Below, piece by piece: positions 28,526-37,952 of a stretch of 42,169 bases of DNA. Every line of letters starts with the position of its first letter. The stretch's first letter is position 1. Origin of the DNA: Desulfonatronospira sp. (GTDB lineage: Bacteria; Desulfobacterota; Desulfovibrionia; Desulfovibrionales; Desulfonatronovibrionaceae); assembly GCA_007125075.1 (NCBI GenBank), contig SLDX01000091.1:1-42169 (forward strand). The letters run 5' to 3'. A program made the translations under genes and the position numbers. The notes beneath the pieces are model-generated. The model was given only the letters and a program-made list of their open reading frames with translations, did not search any database and was not told the origin of the DNA.

Positions 28526-30169
28526 ATGTGGGATCAATCCTTGCGGCAGATCACCCTGGGCCAGCTTTTGGATGAAACAGTGGAAAAGCATCCGGACAAT
28601 GAAGCTGTAATCTATGTGGATCGGGATTACCGGCTTACGTACAGAGAGTTTTCATATGTTGTCGACCAGATGGCTAAAGGCCTGATGGCCCTTGGAGTGC
28701 AAAAAGGAGAGAAGGTGGCCGTCTGGGCTCCCAATGTCCCGCACTGGGTCGCATTGCAGTTCGCTACAGCCAAGATCGGAGCTATACTGCTCACGGTCAA
28801 TACTTATTATAAAAAGCACGAGCTGTCTTATCTGCTCACTCAGTCTCAGGCTGAAAATATTTTCATCGTCGACGGGTTCAGGGATACCGACTACGTGCAG
28901 ACCATGTACGATCTTGTTCCTGAATTACGGTCCACACCCCGGGGATACCTGAAGAGCAAAAGCTTTCCCTGCCTGAAGCGGGTTTTTTTCCTGGGTCAGG
29001 AAAAACACAGGGGAATGTATTCCCTGCCCGAGCTTCTGGCTCTGGGCGGCATGACTGCGGACGCGGAGTATCTGTCCAGACAAAGCCGGTTAAACGCACA
29101 TGATGTAGTCAACATGCAGTATACTTCCGGCACTTCAGGCTTTCCCAAGGGGGTCATGCTCACCCATTACAATATTGCCAACAACGGCTACTGGATCGGA
29201 GAAAACCAGAAATTCACAGCTGAAGACAGGTTATGCCTGCCGGTTCCCCTTTTTCACTGCTTCGGCTGTGTGCTGGGTGTGCTGGCAACTGTAAGCCACG
29301 GAAGCACCCTGGTCATCCTGGAAAACTTCAACCCTCTGCTGGCCATGACCGCGGTGGAAACTGAAAAATGCACGGCCCTGTATGGAGTGCCCACCATGTT
29401 CATCGCTATACTTGAACACCGCGCGTTCTCCAAGTTTGATTACAGTACGCTGCGCACAGGTATTATGGCCGGCTCTCCATGTCCTGTCAGGGTCATGCGT
29501 CAGGTCATGGACAAGATGAACATGCGCGAGATAACCATCTGCTACGGACTGACCGAAGCATCTCCGGTCATTACCCAGACCGGGACTGGGGATGACCTTA
29601 GAAAGAAGACGGAAACCGTCGGCAGGCCCATGCCCGAAATCGAAGTGAGGGTGGTTGATCCTGAGACCAACAAGACCGTGGCTTCCGGAGTGCAGGGCGA
29701 GGTATGCTGCCGGGGATACAATGTCATGAAAGGCTACTACAATATGCCTGAGGGAACCAGAAAGACCATTGATTCTGAGGGCTGGCTGCATTCCGGTGAT
29801 CTGGGGGTGATGGATGAAGAGGGTTATCTGAGCATAACCGGAAGACTTAAGGATATGATCATTCGGGGCGGAGAAAACATATATCCCAGAGAAATTGAAG
29901 AGTTCCTGTATACCATGGACGGAATAAGAGATGTTCAGGTGGTGGGAGTGCCAAGCAGCAAATACGGGGAGGAAGTGGGAGCTTTTATTGTTCTCAAAAA
30001 CGTGCATAACTATGCGCCTGAGGACATACGCGATTTTTGCCGGGGCAAGATAGCCAGATATAAAATACCTAAGCACATTGCCTTTGTCGATGAATATCCC
30101 ATGACTGCCAGCGGCAAGGTGCAAAAATACAAGCTGAGGGAAATGGCTGCGGAGCTCTTTCCAGGTTAG
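28526..30169 (+). CDS. AMP-forming acyl-CoA ligase (fatty acyl-CoA synthetase family)
   Basis: A 547-residue ANL-superfamily adenylate-forming enzyme. It shows the P-loop [16 protein letters not shown], the FHCFG and GAEX-like YGLTEASPV blocks, the hinge [32 protein letters not shown], and C-terminal [13 protein letters not shown] with the catalytic Lys. It activates a carboxylic acid to an acyl-adenylate and then to acyl-CoA; chain length is not evident. ATG 28526 is chosen because GGAG is 8 bases upstream. The open frame continues upstream into the regulator gene but lacks a ribosome site. The neighbour regulator suggests control by the acid or a related molecule. Confidence 0.93.
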   Translation: MWDQSLRQITLGQLLDETVEKHPDNEAVIYVDRDYRLTYREFSYVVDQMAKGLMALGVQKGEKVAVWAPNVPHWVALQFATAKIGAILLTVNTYYKKHELSYLLTQSQAENIFIVDGFRDTDYVQTMYDLVPELRSTPRGYLKSKSFPCLKRVFFLGQEKHRGMYSLPELLALGGMTADAEYLSRQSRLNAHDVVNMQYTSGTSGFPKGVMLTHYNIANNGYWIGENQKFTAEDRLCLPVPLFHCFGCVLGVLATVSHGSTLVILENFNPLLAMTAVETEKCTALYGVPTMFIAILEHRAFSKFDYSTLRTGIMAGSPCPVRVMRQVMDKMNMREITICYGLTEASPVITQTGTGDDLRKKTETVGRPMPEIEVRVVDPETNKTVASGVQGEVCCRGYNVMKGYYNMPEGTRKTIDSEGWLHSGDLGVMDEEGYLSITGRLKDMIIRGGENIYPREIEEFLYTMDGIRDVQVVGVPSSKYGEEVGAFIVLKNVHNYAPEDIRDFCRGKIARYKIPKHIAFVDEYPMTASGKVQKYKLREMAAELFPG

Positions 30170-30231
30170 GGCGATACTCTGCAGCTGATTAATTAATTAA
30201 TTATTTATTTATTATTTTTTCAGGAGTTTTT

Positions 30232-30891
30232 TTGATAGTCTGCAATCCTTTGTTGAATACAAGCCGGCTGAGAAATTTGAAAGGGGTTATTTTTGACTGC
30301 GACGGAGTCCTCTTTGATTCCAGAGAGATCAACGTTCGATTTTACAACCAGGTCAGAGCATATTTCGGACTGGAGCCAATGAACAGAGATGAAGAGGAAT
30401 TCGTGCACATGCATTCGGTTCAGAATTCCTTAAAACACATTCTGCCGGAAAAATTTCAGTCCAGACTGGGTGAAATCAGGGAAAAGGTAGACTACGCAGA
30501 ACTTATACCCTTTATGCGCATGGAGGAGGGACTGCATAGAGTGCTTGAGTTTTTGAGGCAAAAGAGGATAATGATGGCCATAAACACTAATCGGACCACA
30601 ACCATGGGACTGCTGCTGCACACATTCGACCTGGACGATTATTTCTGGCCGGTGGTGACAGCAGCAAAGGTGAGCCGGCCCAAGCCGCATCCTGAAAGCA
30701 TTTTCAAGATACTCAATTTGTGGTCGGTACAGGCAGGCGAGGTTGTTTTTATCGGCGATTCCAGGGTGGACCAGGAGACGGCCATCGCATCCGGTGTTCC
30801 TTTTTGGGCCTATAAAAATGAATATCTGCAAGGGGATATGTACATACCTGACTTTCTGACCTTGAAGGAATTTCTGGCAGGTAATATCTAG
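30232..30891 (+). CDS. HAD-family phosphatase, phosphoglycolate phosphatase-like
   Basis: The 219-residue protein is a HAD hydrolase with motif I GVIFDCDGVLFDS, motif II AINTNR, a conserved Lys in SRPKPHPES and motif IV VFIGDSRVDQETA. The helical cap is between motifs I and II, as in phosphoglycolate phosphatase-type enzymes. TTG 30232 is the start, with CAGGAG 6 bases upstream across a T-run. An AT repeat lies in the leader. The substrate is uncertain. Confidence 0.88.
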   Translation: MIVCNPLLNTSRLRNLKGVIFDCDGVLFDSREINVRFYNQVRAYFGLEPMNRDEEEFVHMHSVQNSLKHILPEKFQSRLGEIREKVDYAELIPFMRMEEGLHRVLEFLRQKRIMMAINTNRTTTMGLLLHTFDLDDYFWPVVTAAKVSRPKPHPESIFKILNLWSVQAGEVVFIGDSRVDQETAIASGVPFWAYKNEYLQGDMYIPDFLTLKEFLAGNI

Positions 30892-30972
30892 TTAAAAATG
30901 CCAATAATAAAGTTGTTCACGATCATGAGACCCGCATTTCTCATCGGATAAAATCGTCGGCAGGGAGGAAAA

Positions 30973-31263
30973 ATGGATTTTCTTATTAATATTTTTGTGG
31001 AACTGCTCAGGATAGCTGATGGTTTGCTCTTTCTTTACTTTTGGGTAGTAATTGTGTCAGCGGTAATGACCTGGGTTAATCCGGATCCGTATAATCCGAT
31101 TGTAAGGATTTTGCGTAACCTGACAGAGCCGGTTTTTCAGAAAGTCAGGATGTGGCTGCCCTTTGTGAATGTGGGTGGTATCGATCTTTCGCCCATAGTT
31201 GTTTTGATAGGTATATCCATTCTCAGGCGGGGAGTCATCCAGTACTTAATAGTACACTTATGA
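30973..31263 (+). CDS. YggT-family membrane protein
   Basis: A 96-residue protein with two hydrophobic segments (about 10-35 and 65-90) and the family stretch TWVNPDPYNPIVRILRNLTEPVF. YggT (YlmG-type) proteins lie in cell-division or envelope clusters and affect cell shape and osmotic tolerance in some bacteria. GGGAGG precedes the ATG. A DivIVA-like gene follows, which supports a division-related cluster. Confidence 0.93.
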   Translation: MDFLINIFVELLRIADGLLFLYFWVVIVSAVMTWVNPDPYNPIVRILRNLTEPVFQKVRMWLPFVNVGGIDLSPIVVLIGISILRRGVIQYLIVHL

Positions 31264-31434
31264 GCGAAGAAGCGTTTTTTGCCGAAAGAATTCGAGATGC
31301 GGACAGTGTTTCCTGCGGTTGATCGCCTGGATCATGCTGTAATTACGATACGACACAGACCAGTTAGCTGAAATAAATGCTACAGATGGGCTTATATTCA
31401 AGAAGCTTGATTAATTTCAAAGAAGGTGTACTTT

Positions 31435-31935
31435 ATGCATTCAATATCAAAAATGGATATCTTAAACAAAAAATTTTCCACCGTGCTATTTGGATATAAA
31501 AAGCATGAGATAGAAATTTTTCTGCAGGAAATTGCAGATAGTCTGGGGAGCATTGCTGAAAAAAAATCAAAGCTGGATATGGAGATCAAGCTGCTCAGGG
31601 AAAAGTTGCGGGAACATAAGGACAGAGAGGAAGTCCTTCAGAATACCTTGATCACCACCCAGAAGATGACCGACGACATCAAGGCTAACGCCAACAAGCA
31701 GGCCAAGATCATTATTCAGGAAGCGCAATCCAAGGCTGAAGACATACTCAGACAAGCCCATAAAAGACTGGCCCAGATTCATGAGGATATTTCCGAACTG
31801 AAGAAGCAGAGAACACATTTTGAAATCAAGCTCAGATCAATGGTTGAATCCCATTTGAAACTTCTGGATGCGCACGATGACGAGTATCTGCAACTGGAAG
31901 AGGCCGAGGCCAAGCTGAAGTTCCTGCAGAAATAG
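31435..31935 (+). CDS. DivIVA-domain coiled-coil protein
   Basis: The 166-residue protein begins with the DivIVA pattern: SISKMDILNKKF then FGYKKHEIEIFLQEI, the part that binds membrane in the known family. It continues as an uninterrupted coiled coil (about residues 35-160) rich in Lys, Glu and Leu. DivIVA proteins gather at curved membrane and organise division or polar growth; they are best known in Gram-positives. ATG 31435 with AAGAAGG 9 bases upstream fits better than GTG 31426. yggT is just upstream and a DUF167 gene follows after 6 bases. Confidence 0.85.
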   Translation: MHSISKMDILNKKFSTVLFGYKKHEIEIFLQEIADSLGSIAEKKSKLDMEIKLLREKLREHKDREEVLQNTLITTQKMTDDIKANANKQAKIIIQEAQSKAEDILRQAHKRLAQIHEDISELKKQRTHFEIKLRSMVESHLKLLDAHDDEYLQLEEAEAKLKFLQK

Positions 31936-31941
31936 ACGATT

Positions 31942-32292
31942 ATGCAAAAGAGATTAGCAGACAGGCCAGAGAAAGCGCAAAACAGCTGCTATGCTCTGCA
32001 GTTTGTGGATCAGCTTGAGCCGGACGTCTGGCGACTGAGGATCACGGTTCAGCCGGGAGCCAAAAATGATGCCTTAGCTGGCATTATGGGTCAAAGAATC
32101 AAGGTTATGGTCAAAGCTCCGCCTGTAGATGGTAAAGCCAACAAGTCGGTTTGCCTGTTTCTGTCACATTTGCTGGGGGTGAAAAAAAGTCAGGTGCAGA
32201 TATTAAAAGGTTTTTCAAGCAGGCACAAGGATGTTCTTGTTCTTCAGGCGCATGAATCGGCCTTTGAGGCTTTATTGGCCGGACAGGACTGA
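31942..32292 (+). CDS. DUF167 (YggU) family protein
   Basis: A 116-residue protein with the YggU/DUF167 core: RLRITVQPGAKNDAL, then RIKVMVKAPPVDGKANK and LLGVKKSQVQILKGFSSRHK. The family is a small alpha/beta fold of unknown function often placed next to yggT, which is also the arrangement here with divIVA between them. The first 25 residues are extra to the core. The start follows the divIVA stop by 6 bases. Confidence 0.93.
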   Translation: MQKRLADRPEKAQNSCYALQFVDQLEPDVWRLRITVQPGAKNDALAGIMGQRIKVMVKAPPVDGKANKSVCLFLSHLLGVKKSQVQILKGFSSRHKDVLVLQAHESAFEALLAGQD

Positions 32293-32315
32293 TATTTATA
32301 CCAAGGAGGTCATTA

Positions 32316-32549
32316 ATGGAACAATATGAATTGAATTTGCTTGCCAAGTACAGCGAGAAGGATGAAGAACTCAAACGTTTGTGGGATGAACATGTCAGAT
32401 ATGAAAAGCAGCTGGAAAGGTATGAAAACAAGATTTATCTGACTCCGGGCGAAGAGCTGGAAGTCAAGGAGCTGAAAAAGAAAAAACTGGCCGGCAAGAC
32501 CAGAATGCATACAATTTTAGATAATTATAAAATCAAAGAGGAGAGTTAA
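32316..32549 (+). CDS. DUF465 (YdcH-like) small helical protein
   Basis: A 77-residue, highly charged helical protein. The pattern [22 protein letters not shown]...[23 protein letters not shown] is that of DUF465/YdcH, a small helical-hairpin family. AAGGAGG lies 5 bases before the ATG. The stop is 1 base before the ilvB start, so it is coupled to the ilv genes even though its own role is unknown. Confidence 0.88.
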   Translation: MEQYELNLLAKYSEKDEELKRLWDEHVRYEKQLERYENKIYLTPGEELEVKELKKKKLAGKTRMHTILDNYKIKEES

Positions 32550-32550
32550 C

Positions 32551-34242
32551 ATGGAGCTCACAGGAGCTCAAATCCTGCTTGAAAGCCTCAAGCAGGAGGG
32601 AGTAAAACACATATTTGGATTTCCAGGAGGGGCGGTCATAGATATTTATGACGAGCTTCCCAAACATCAAATCGAGCATTTCCTGGTCCGCCATGAGCAA
32701 GGAGCAGTGCATGCTGCAGACGGCTATGCCAGGTCAACAGGAAAAGTAGGGGTGTGCCTGGTTACTTCCGGTCCCGGGGCCACCAACACAGTTACCGGAA
32801 TTGCCACTGCGTACATGGATTCCATACCTATAGTGATTTTCACCGGTCAGGTGCCTACAGCCCTTATCGGAAACGACGCATTTCAGGAAGTGGATATAGT
32901 AGGCATAACCAGGCCATGCACCAAGCACAACTATCTGGTCAAGGATGTAAGGGATCTGGCCAGGACCATAAAGGAGGCCTTTTATATAGCTTCCACCGGA
33001 AGACCCGGTCCGGTTCTGGTGGATTTGCCCAAGGACGTCATGCAGGCCAGGACTGAGTTTGAGTATCCCAAAACCATCAGCCTGCGCAGCTATAATCCCA
33101 ATTATACACCGAACAAAAAACAGGTCAGAAAAGCTGCCAGACTGATCTCCAAAGCTGAAAAGCCGCTTATTTATTCGGGGGGGGGAGTAATCTCCTCTCA
33201 TGCCGGGGAGATTATGACCAGACTGGCCAGGAGATTTTCTTTCCCGGTGACTTCAACTTTAATGGGGCTGGGGGCTTTTCCGGGCAATGATCCCTTGTGG
33301 TTGGGAATGCTTGGAATGCATGGAACATATGCGGCGAATATGGCTGTGAATAATTCCGATGTCCTTATTTCCATCGGCGCGCGCTTTGATGACCGGGTAA
33401 CTGGAAAGGTGAGTACTTTTGCTCCCAGGGCCAGGATTATCCATATAGATATTGACCCCACGTCAATTCGCAAGAATGTCAATGTGCACATTCCCATTGT
33501 CTCGGATTGCCTGAACGCACTTAAAGCACTGGAGGAGGAACTGGAGGAGCTTGAGGAAATCAACTGGGAGGAAAAGCACTCGAGCTGGGTCAAAACGGTC
33601 AAAGGCTGGCGCGAGGAACACCCGGTAAAGTATGAAACAGGTGAGACAGGTAGAATCAAGCCCCAGTACGTCATGGAAAAGATCTATGAACTGACCCGGG
33701 GGGAAGCAATCATCTGTACCGAAGTCGGGCAGAACCAGATGTGGGCAGCCCAGTTCTACAAATACCACAGTCCCAGGACCTGGCTCAGCTCAGGAGGGCT
33801 GGGGACCATGGGCTACGGCTTTCCTGCGGCCATCGGGGCACAGGTGGCCAATCCGGATAAACTGGTCATTGATATCGCCGGTGACGGATCCATTCAGATG
33901 AATATACAGGAAATGGCCACAGCAGTCTGCTACAAACTACCGGTGAAGATAATAATTTTGAACAACAGCTTTCTGGGTATGGTCAGGCAGTGGCAGGAGC
34001 TTTTCTACAACAAGAACTACTGCGCAACATGTCTGGATACGGCTCCGGATTTCGTAAAACTGGCCGAAGCGTATGGAGCTGAGGGCTATCTGGTTGAAAA
34101 GACCGAGGATGTTGTTCCCGTTCTGACCAGGGTCTTTGCATCGCCAAAAACATGCATTGTCGATGTCCGGGTGGAGCCTGAGGAAAACGTATATCCCATG
34201 GTCCCTGCCGGAGCTTCATTAACCGAAATGCTTCTGGTCTAG
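32551..34242 (+). CDS. ilvB: Acetolactate synthase large subunit IlvB
   Basis: IlvB condenses pyruvate with pyruvate or 2-ketobutyrate using thiamine diphosphate, the first common step of valine, leucine and isoleucine synthesis. The 563-residue protein has the catalytic Glu in [16 protein letters not shown], the central [11 protein letters not shown], and the cofactor motif GDGSIQMN...[12 protein letters not shown]. Length is standard. It is followed after 10 bases by the regulatory subunit ilvN, so both are made together. Confidence 0.97.
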   Translation: MELTGAQILLESLKQEGVKHIFGFPGGAVIDIYDELPKHQIEHFLVRHEQGAVHAADGYARSTGKVGVCLVTSGPGATNTVTGIATAYMDSIPIVIFTGQVPTALIGNDAFQEVDIVGITRPCTKHNYLVKDVRDLARTIKEAFYIASTGRPGPVLVDLPKDVMQARTEFEYPKTISLRSYNPNYTPNKKQVRKAARLISKAEKPLIYSGGGVISSHAGEIMTRLARRFSFPVTSTLMGLGAFPGNDPLWLGMLGMHGTYAANMAVNNSDVLISIGARFDDRVTGKVSTFAPRARIIHIDIDPTSIRKNVNVHIPIVSDCLNALKALEEELEELEEINWEEKHSSWVKTVKGWREEHPVKYETGETGRIKPQYVMEKIYELTRGEAIICTEVGQNQMWAAQFYKYHSPRTWLSSGGLGTMGYGFPAAIGAQVANPDKLVIDIAGDGSIQMNIQEMATAVCYKLPVKIIILNNSFLGMVRQWQELFYNKNYCATCLDTAPDFVKLAEAYGAEGYLVEKTEDVVPVLTRVFASPKTCIVDVRVEPEENVYPMVPAGASLTEMLLV

Positions 34243-34252
34243 GAGGCTGGCT

Positions 34253-34735
34253 ATGCGACACGTCTTATCCGTACTGGTGGAAAATGAACCCGGTGTGCTT
34301 TCCCGGGTAGCCGGTCTGTTCAGCGGCCGAAGTTTCAATATTGATTCTCTTAACGTCGGCCCCACTCTGGAAAAGGGTGTTTCGCTTATGACCATAAGTA
34401 CTCACGGGGATGAGCAAATAATAGAACAGATAATCAAGCAGTTGCGCAAGGTGATCACCGTGATCAAGGTCGTGGATCTATCTGACGCCAAAGCCGTGGA
34501 AAGAGAAATGGTTTTGATCAAGCTGAATGCCTCAGACAGCAACAGAGCTGAGATTCTAAGAATCGTGGATATTTTCAGGTGCAAGGTGGTTGATGTGAGC
34601 ACCGATGAATTAACCCTGGAAGTCACCGGGGATCAGGGCAAGATCAATGCCTTAGTGAATCTGCTGCAGCGTTTCGGGATAAAAGAATTCGCCAGGACAG
34701 GCACAGTGGCCATGCGCCGAAGCATGCAGCTATAA
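34253..34735 (+). CDS. ilvN: Acetolactate synthase regulatory subunit IlvN/IlvH
   Basis: The 160-residue small subunit binds valine and gives feedback control to IlvB. It has the N-terminal ACT domain (HVLSVLVENEPGVLSRVAGLFSGR) and the second, longer half of the ilvH-type subunit (EREMVLIKLNA...RRSMQL). GGAGG precedes the ATG. A 255-base gap separates it from ilvC. Confidence 0.96.
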   Translation: MRHVLSVLVENEPGVLSRVAGLFSGRSFNIDSLNVGPTLEKGVSLMTISTHGDEQIIEQIIKQLRKVITVIKVVDLSDAKAVEREMVLIKLNASDSNRAEILRIVDIFRCKVVDVSTDELTLEVTGDQGKINALVNLLQRFGIKEFARTGTVAMRRSMQL

Positions 34736-34907
34736 GCAGCAGAACTTATTGTCGGAAAAAAGCTGCGACATTGCAAAAACCGGCTGCATAAGTTTTTTGC
34801 AGCAAGAAAGAATCAGGCGCTATCCTGACCAGCTAAGATGACAGATGAGCGCGCTTTTGGCGTGACCGGAAAAAACCCTATGAAAACCTGACGTGAACCA
34901 AGAAGCC

Positions 34908-34955
34908 CCTGACCTGTTTCTTAGAACATGAGGATGTTAGAGGTCATGTTTCAGG
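34908..34955. repeat. Nested inverted repeat upstream of ilvC
   Basis: AACATGA (34925-34931) pairs with TCATGTT (34944-34950) around a 12-base loop. CCTGA (34908-34912) pairs with TCAGG (34951-34955) just outside, with a left bulge. It ends 35 bases before the ilvC start. It is a candidate operator or leader structure; no terminator-like U-run follows. Confidence 0.35.
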
Positions 34956-34990
34956 ACATAAGGCTAAGCACAAAATTCTAAGGAGCTGCA

Positions 34991-35980
34991 ATGAAGGTTT
35001 ATTACGAAAACGATGCTGACCTTTCCATTCTTAAAGACCGGACCATAGCAGTGATCGGCTATGGGAGCCAGGGTCACGCCCATGCCCAGAACCTGAGGGA
35101 TTCAGGTCTTAACGTAGTTATCGGACAAAGACCGGGAGGAGCGAATTGGCATCTGGCTCGTGAACACGGTTTTGAACCGGTTACTGCTTCAGAAGCCTCC
35201 AGTCGAGCCGACTTGATTCAGATTCTGGTCCAGGACCAGCACCAGCCTAAAGTATTCAGGGATGAGGTTCTGCCCAATCTCAGTCCGGGCAAGACCCTGG
35301 TCTTCAGCCATGGTTTCAATATCCATTACAATCAGATAGTACCTCCCGAGGATGTGAATGTGGTCATGGTCGCTCCCAAAGGCCCCGGTCATCTCGTCCG
35401 CAGGGAATTTGTCCGTGGAGGCAGTGTTCCGGCACTGGCGGCAGTTCATCAGGATTATACCGGAAAAGCGTGGGACAAGGCCCTGGCTTATGCCAAAGGA
35501 ATAGGAGCCACCAGATCCGGTGTTATCCAGACCACTTTTGCCGAAGAGACCGAAACTGATCTTTTCGGGGAGCAGGCTGTGCTTTGCGGAGGAGCCACAG
35601 CCCTTATCAGGGCTGGATTTGAGACTCTGGTCGAGGCCGGGTATCAGCCGGAAGTAGCCTATTTCGAATGCATGCATGAATTGAAGCTGATAGTTGACCT
35701 GCTTTATGAAGGCGGCTTCTCAAAAATGCATTACTCCATAAGTGACACCGCCGAATACGGGGATTACTCCCGGGGTGAAAGGGTTATAAGCCAGGAAGTC
35801 AAAAATGAAATGCGCAAGATCCTGGATGAAATCCAGGACGGCAGATTCGCCAGGGAATGGATACTGGAAAATCAAGCAGGGCTGCCGGCTTTTAAGGCTC
35901 AGAGACGCAGGGTGCACGGTCATCAGATCGAGGAAGTTGGAGAGAGGCTTAGAAAAATGATGGCCTGGCTGAACAAGTAA
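34991..35980 (+). CDS. ilvC: Ketol-acid reductoisomerase IlvC, class I
   Basis: IlvC isomerises and reduces acetolactate to dihydroxyisovalerate with NADPH and magnesium. The 329-residue protein is the short class I form. It has [17 protein letters not shown] for nucleotide binding, [13 protein letters not shown], the metal-binding [17 protein letters not shown] and the end block [25 protein letters not shown] precedes the ATG. A strong terminator follows at 35994-36023, so it ends the ilv cluster. Confidence 0.98.
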   Translation: MKVYYENDADLSILKDRTIAVIGYGSQGHAHAQNLRDSGLNVVIGQRPGGANWHLAREHGFEPVTASEASSRADLIQILVQDQHQPKVFRDEVLPNLSPGKTLVFSHGFNIHYNQIVPPEDVNVVMVAPKGPGHLVRREFVRGGSVPALAAVHQDYTGKAWDKALAYAKGIGATRSGVIQTTFAEETETDLFGEQAVLCGGATALIRAGFETLVEAGYQPEVAYFECMHELKLIVDLLYEGGFSKMHYSISDTAEYGDYSRGERVISQEVKNEMRKILDEIQDGRFAREWILENQAGLPAFKAQRRRVHGHQIEEVGERLRKMMAWLNK

Positions 35981-35993
35981 ATGTATCAGGTTT

Positions 35994-36023
35994 AAAAACC
36001 CCGCTCTTGACGGGGTTTTTTTT
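35994..36023 (+). terminator. Intrinsic terminator after ilvC
   Basis: AAAAACCCCG (35994-36003), loop CTCTTGA, CGGGGTTTTT (36011-36020) and further T residues form a textbook terminator 14 bases after the ilvC stop. The next gene starts only about 30 bases later. Confidence 0.93.
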
Positions 36024-36051
36024 GAACATACGCTCATATACATATCAATTC

Positions 36052-37830
36052 ATGCACAAGACAAAGACCAGAGCACCATCCCCTGATGGGATACGATCCA
36101 GCCGCTACAGCCTTATACTGTATAAAGGAATCCTGAAAAATGATCAATTACAGCAAGCCATGGACATAGCCAAGAAAAATCGGTTATGCGTTGACGATGT
36201 CCTTCTGGAAAAGTTCAAGATAGATAAAAAGGAGCTTGGTCAATCCCTGGAGCAGTATTATGATACTGAATTTATTGAATTTGATTCTGCCATAGATGTT
36301 CCTTTTGAACTCTTTGAACAAAAAAGGCTGGATCCTGATTTTCTGAAAAAATATCAATGGGTGCCTTTAAAGAAAGAGGGCAAGGATATAATTGTTCTGG
36401 TCAACAATCCTTTTGACCTGGGCAGACTGGATGAAATAAGGTTTATATTCGGAACCAGCAATATTCTGGCTAAAGTGGCCACTTCCGGTGATATCAAGAG
36501 GTTCATAGATCACTTTTACCAGCAGTATACTTCCGAGCAGAACATCGTCTCCCTGATGGAAGCGGTAGAGGCCGATTCAGAAGAAGATGCCGGCAGCGAC
36601 TATATTGATGAAGGAGAGCTTACCGAGCACGACAGTGAAGTTGTACGTCTGGTCAATGGCCTGCTTCTGGAAGCCTGGAAACAGAAGGCGTCTGATGTAC
36701 ATATTGAACCAAGCCTGAGATCTAGGTATTGTCTTATCCGCCTGCGTGTCGACGGCACCTGCCATGAATTCAAAAAGATTCGCATGGCTCTGGCCAGACC
36801 TCTTGTTTCGCGGATCAAAATAATGTCGCACCTGAATATCGCCGAGAGAAGGCTGCCTCAGGACGGCAAGCTCAAGATAAAATTCCCTGAGGTCAACAAG
36901 GTGCTTGAATTCAGGGTGGCTATTTTGCCGACAACAGAAGGCCAGGAAGATGTGGTTTTAAGAGTCCTGACTTCAGGCAAGACCATGACTCTGGATGATC
37001 TTTCCCTGTGCAGAGAAAACATAGTCAATTTCCAGAGCATCATCCATAAGCCTTACGGACTTATTCTTGTAGTCGGACCTACTGGATCAGGCAAAACCAC
37101 CACTTTACATTCTGCACTCAACTATATCAATACTCCGGAAAAAAAGGTCTGGACGGCGGAAGACCCGGTGGAGATCACCCAGGACGGCCTCCGGCAGGTT
37201 CAGGTTAACCCCAAGATAGGCCTTACTTTCGCCAATCTGCTGCGTTCCTTTTTGCGTGCAGACCCGGACGTGATCATGGTCGGTGAAATGCGCGACCGGG
37301 AAACTGCGCACATTGCCGTGGAAGCCTCGCTCACCGGTCACCTTGTATTCAGCACCCTGCACACCAATACTGCGCCTGAAACCATAACCAGGCTTCTGGA
37401 TATGAATCTTGATCCCTTCAACTTCGCGGATTCCCTGCTATGCGTACTGGGCCAGAGGCTTATCAAAAGCCTGTGTCCCAAATGCAAGGAAGGATACATT
37501 CCGGAAAAGGAGGAGCTCAGTGAACTTGAACACGAATTTGGTGCTGATTTCAAAGTATTTCAGAGCAGCTGTTGTAAAGGGGGTCAGATGCTGTACCGGG
37601 CCAGAGGCTGCAGGAATTGTATCGGCGGATACAGGGGCCGGCTTGGGATTCACGAGCTCATGATTAATTCAGATGGTTTGAAGAAGTTGATCAAGTTCAG
37701 AAAGCCTACAGATGAGATAAGAGCTCAGGCTGTAAAAGAAGGCATGCTTTCCTTGAAGCAGGACGGTATTTTAAAAGTATTGGGCGGTCTTACGGATATC
37801 CATCAGGTTCGGACAGCCACGGGCATGTAA
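36052..37830 (+). CDS. GspE/PilB-family secretion or pilus assembly ATPase
   Basis: A 592-residue hexameric ATPase that powers type II secretion or type IV pilus extension. The N-terminal part (about 1-190) is a MshEN/GspE N-domain. Walker A is GPTGSGKTTT (from about residue 343), followed by the Asp box, Walker B in DPDVIMVGEMRDRETA and the His box SLTGHLVFSTLHTN. A tetracysteine zinc motif follows (Cys475, Cys478 and a later CRNC pair). ATG 36052 is preferred, as earlier in-frame starts overlap the ilvC terminator, but there is no clear ribosome site. No other secretion or pilus gene is adjacent. Confidence 0.92.
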   Translation: MHKTKTRAPSPDGIRSSRYSLILYKGILKNDQLQQAMDIAKKNRLCVDDVLLEKFKIDKKELGQSLEQYYDTEFIEFDSAIDVPFELFEQKRLDPDFLKKYQWVPLKKEGKDIIVLVNNPFDLGRLDEIRFIFGTSNILAKVATSGDIKRFIDHFYQQYTSEQNIVSLMEAVEADSEEDAGSDYIDEGELTEHDSEVVRLVNGLLLEAWKQKASDVHIEPSLRSRYCLIRLRVDGTCHEFKKIRMALARPLVSRIKIMSHLNIAERRLPQDGKLKIKFPEVNKVLEFRVAILPTTEGQEDVVLRVLTSGKTMTLDDLSLCRENIVNFQSIIHKPYGLILVVGPTGSGKTTTLHSALNYINTPEKKVWTAEDPVEITQDGLRQVQVNPKIGLTFANLLRSFLRADPDVIMVGEMRDRETAHIAVEASLTGHLVFSTLHTNTAPETITRLLDMNLDPFNFADSLLCVLGQRLIKSLCPKCKEGYIPEKEELSELEHEFGADFKVFQSSCCKGGQMLYRARGCRNCIGGYRGRLGIHELMINSDGLKKLIKFRKPTDEIRAQAVKEGMLSLKQDGILKVLGGLTDIHQVRTATGM

Positions 37831-37906
37831 TTTTGGCATCCAAAACGGTTTCAGTCAAATTTTGCTTGATTAGTTGGGTTCCCGGATTTACTTTCCTCAT
37901 TTTGTT

Positions 37907-37935
37907 TTATCAACTAACATTTTTAATACTATAAT
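37907..37935 (+). promoter_or_regulatory. Candidate promoter of the cysteine synthase fusion gene
   Basis: A perfect TATAAT (37930-37935) lies 17 bases after TTATCA (37907-37912), which matches the -35 consensus at 4 of 6 positions. It ends 17 bases before the start codon, so the leader would be very short. That fits the lack of a strong ribosome binding site. Confidence 0.45.
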
Positions 37936-37952
37936 CATAATCACCATTTCTA

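Noticed and set aside
29231-30124. Long open frame of 297 codons antisense to the acyl-CoA ligase.
   Set aside because: It lies inside a clear gene in the opposite strand and shows no recognisable motif, so it is a shadow frame.
30190-30222. AT-rich tandem of TTAA/ATTA units before the HAD phosphatase.
   Set aside because: Short and imperfect; it could aid promoter melting but there is no evidence of phase variation.
34783-34803. GCTGCA/TGCAGC hairpin after ilvN.
   Set aside because: The T-run is inside the loop and not after the stem, so it does not look like a terminator for ilvBN.
37831-37845. TTTTGG-CAT-CCAAAA hairpin just after the GspE-like stop codon.
   Set aside because: No T-run follows; stem too weak to call a terminator.
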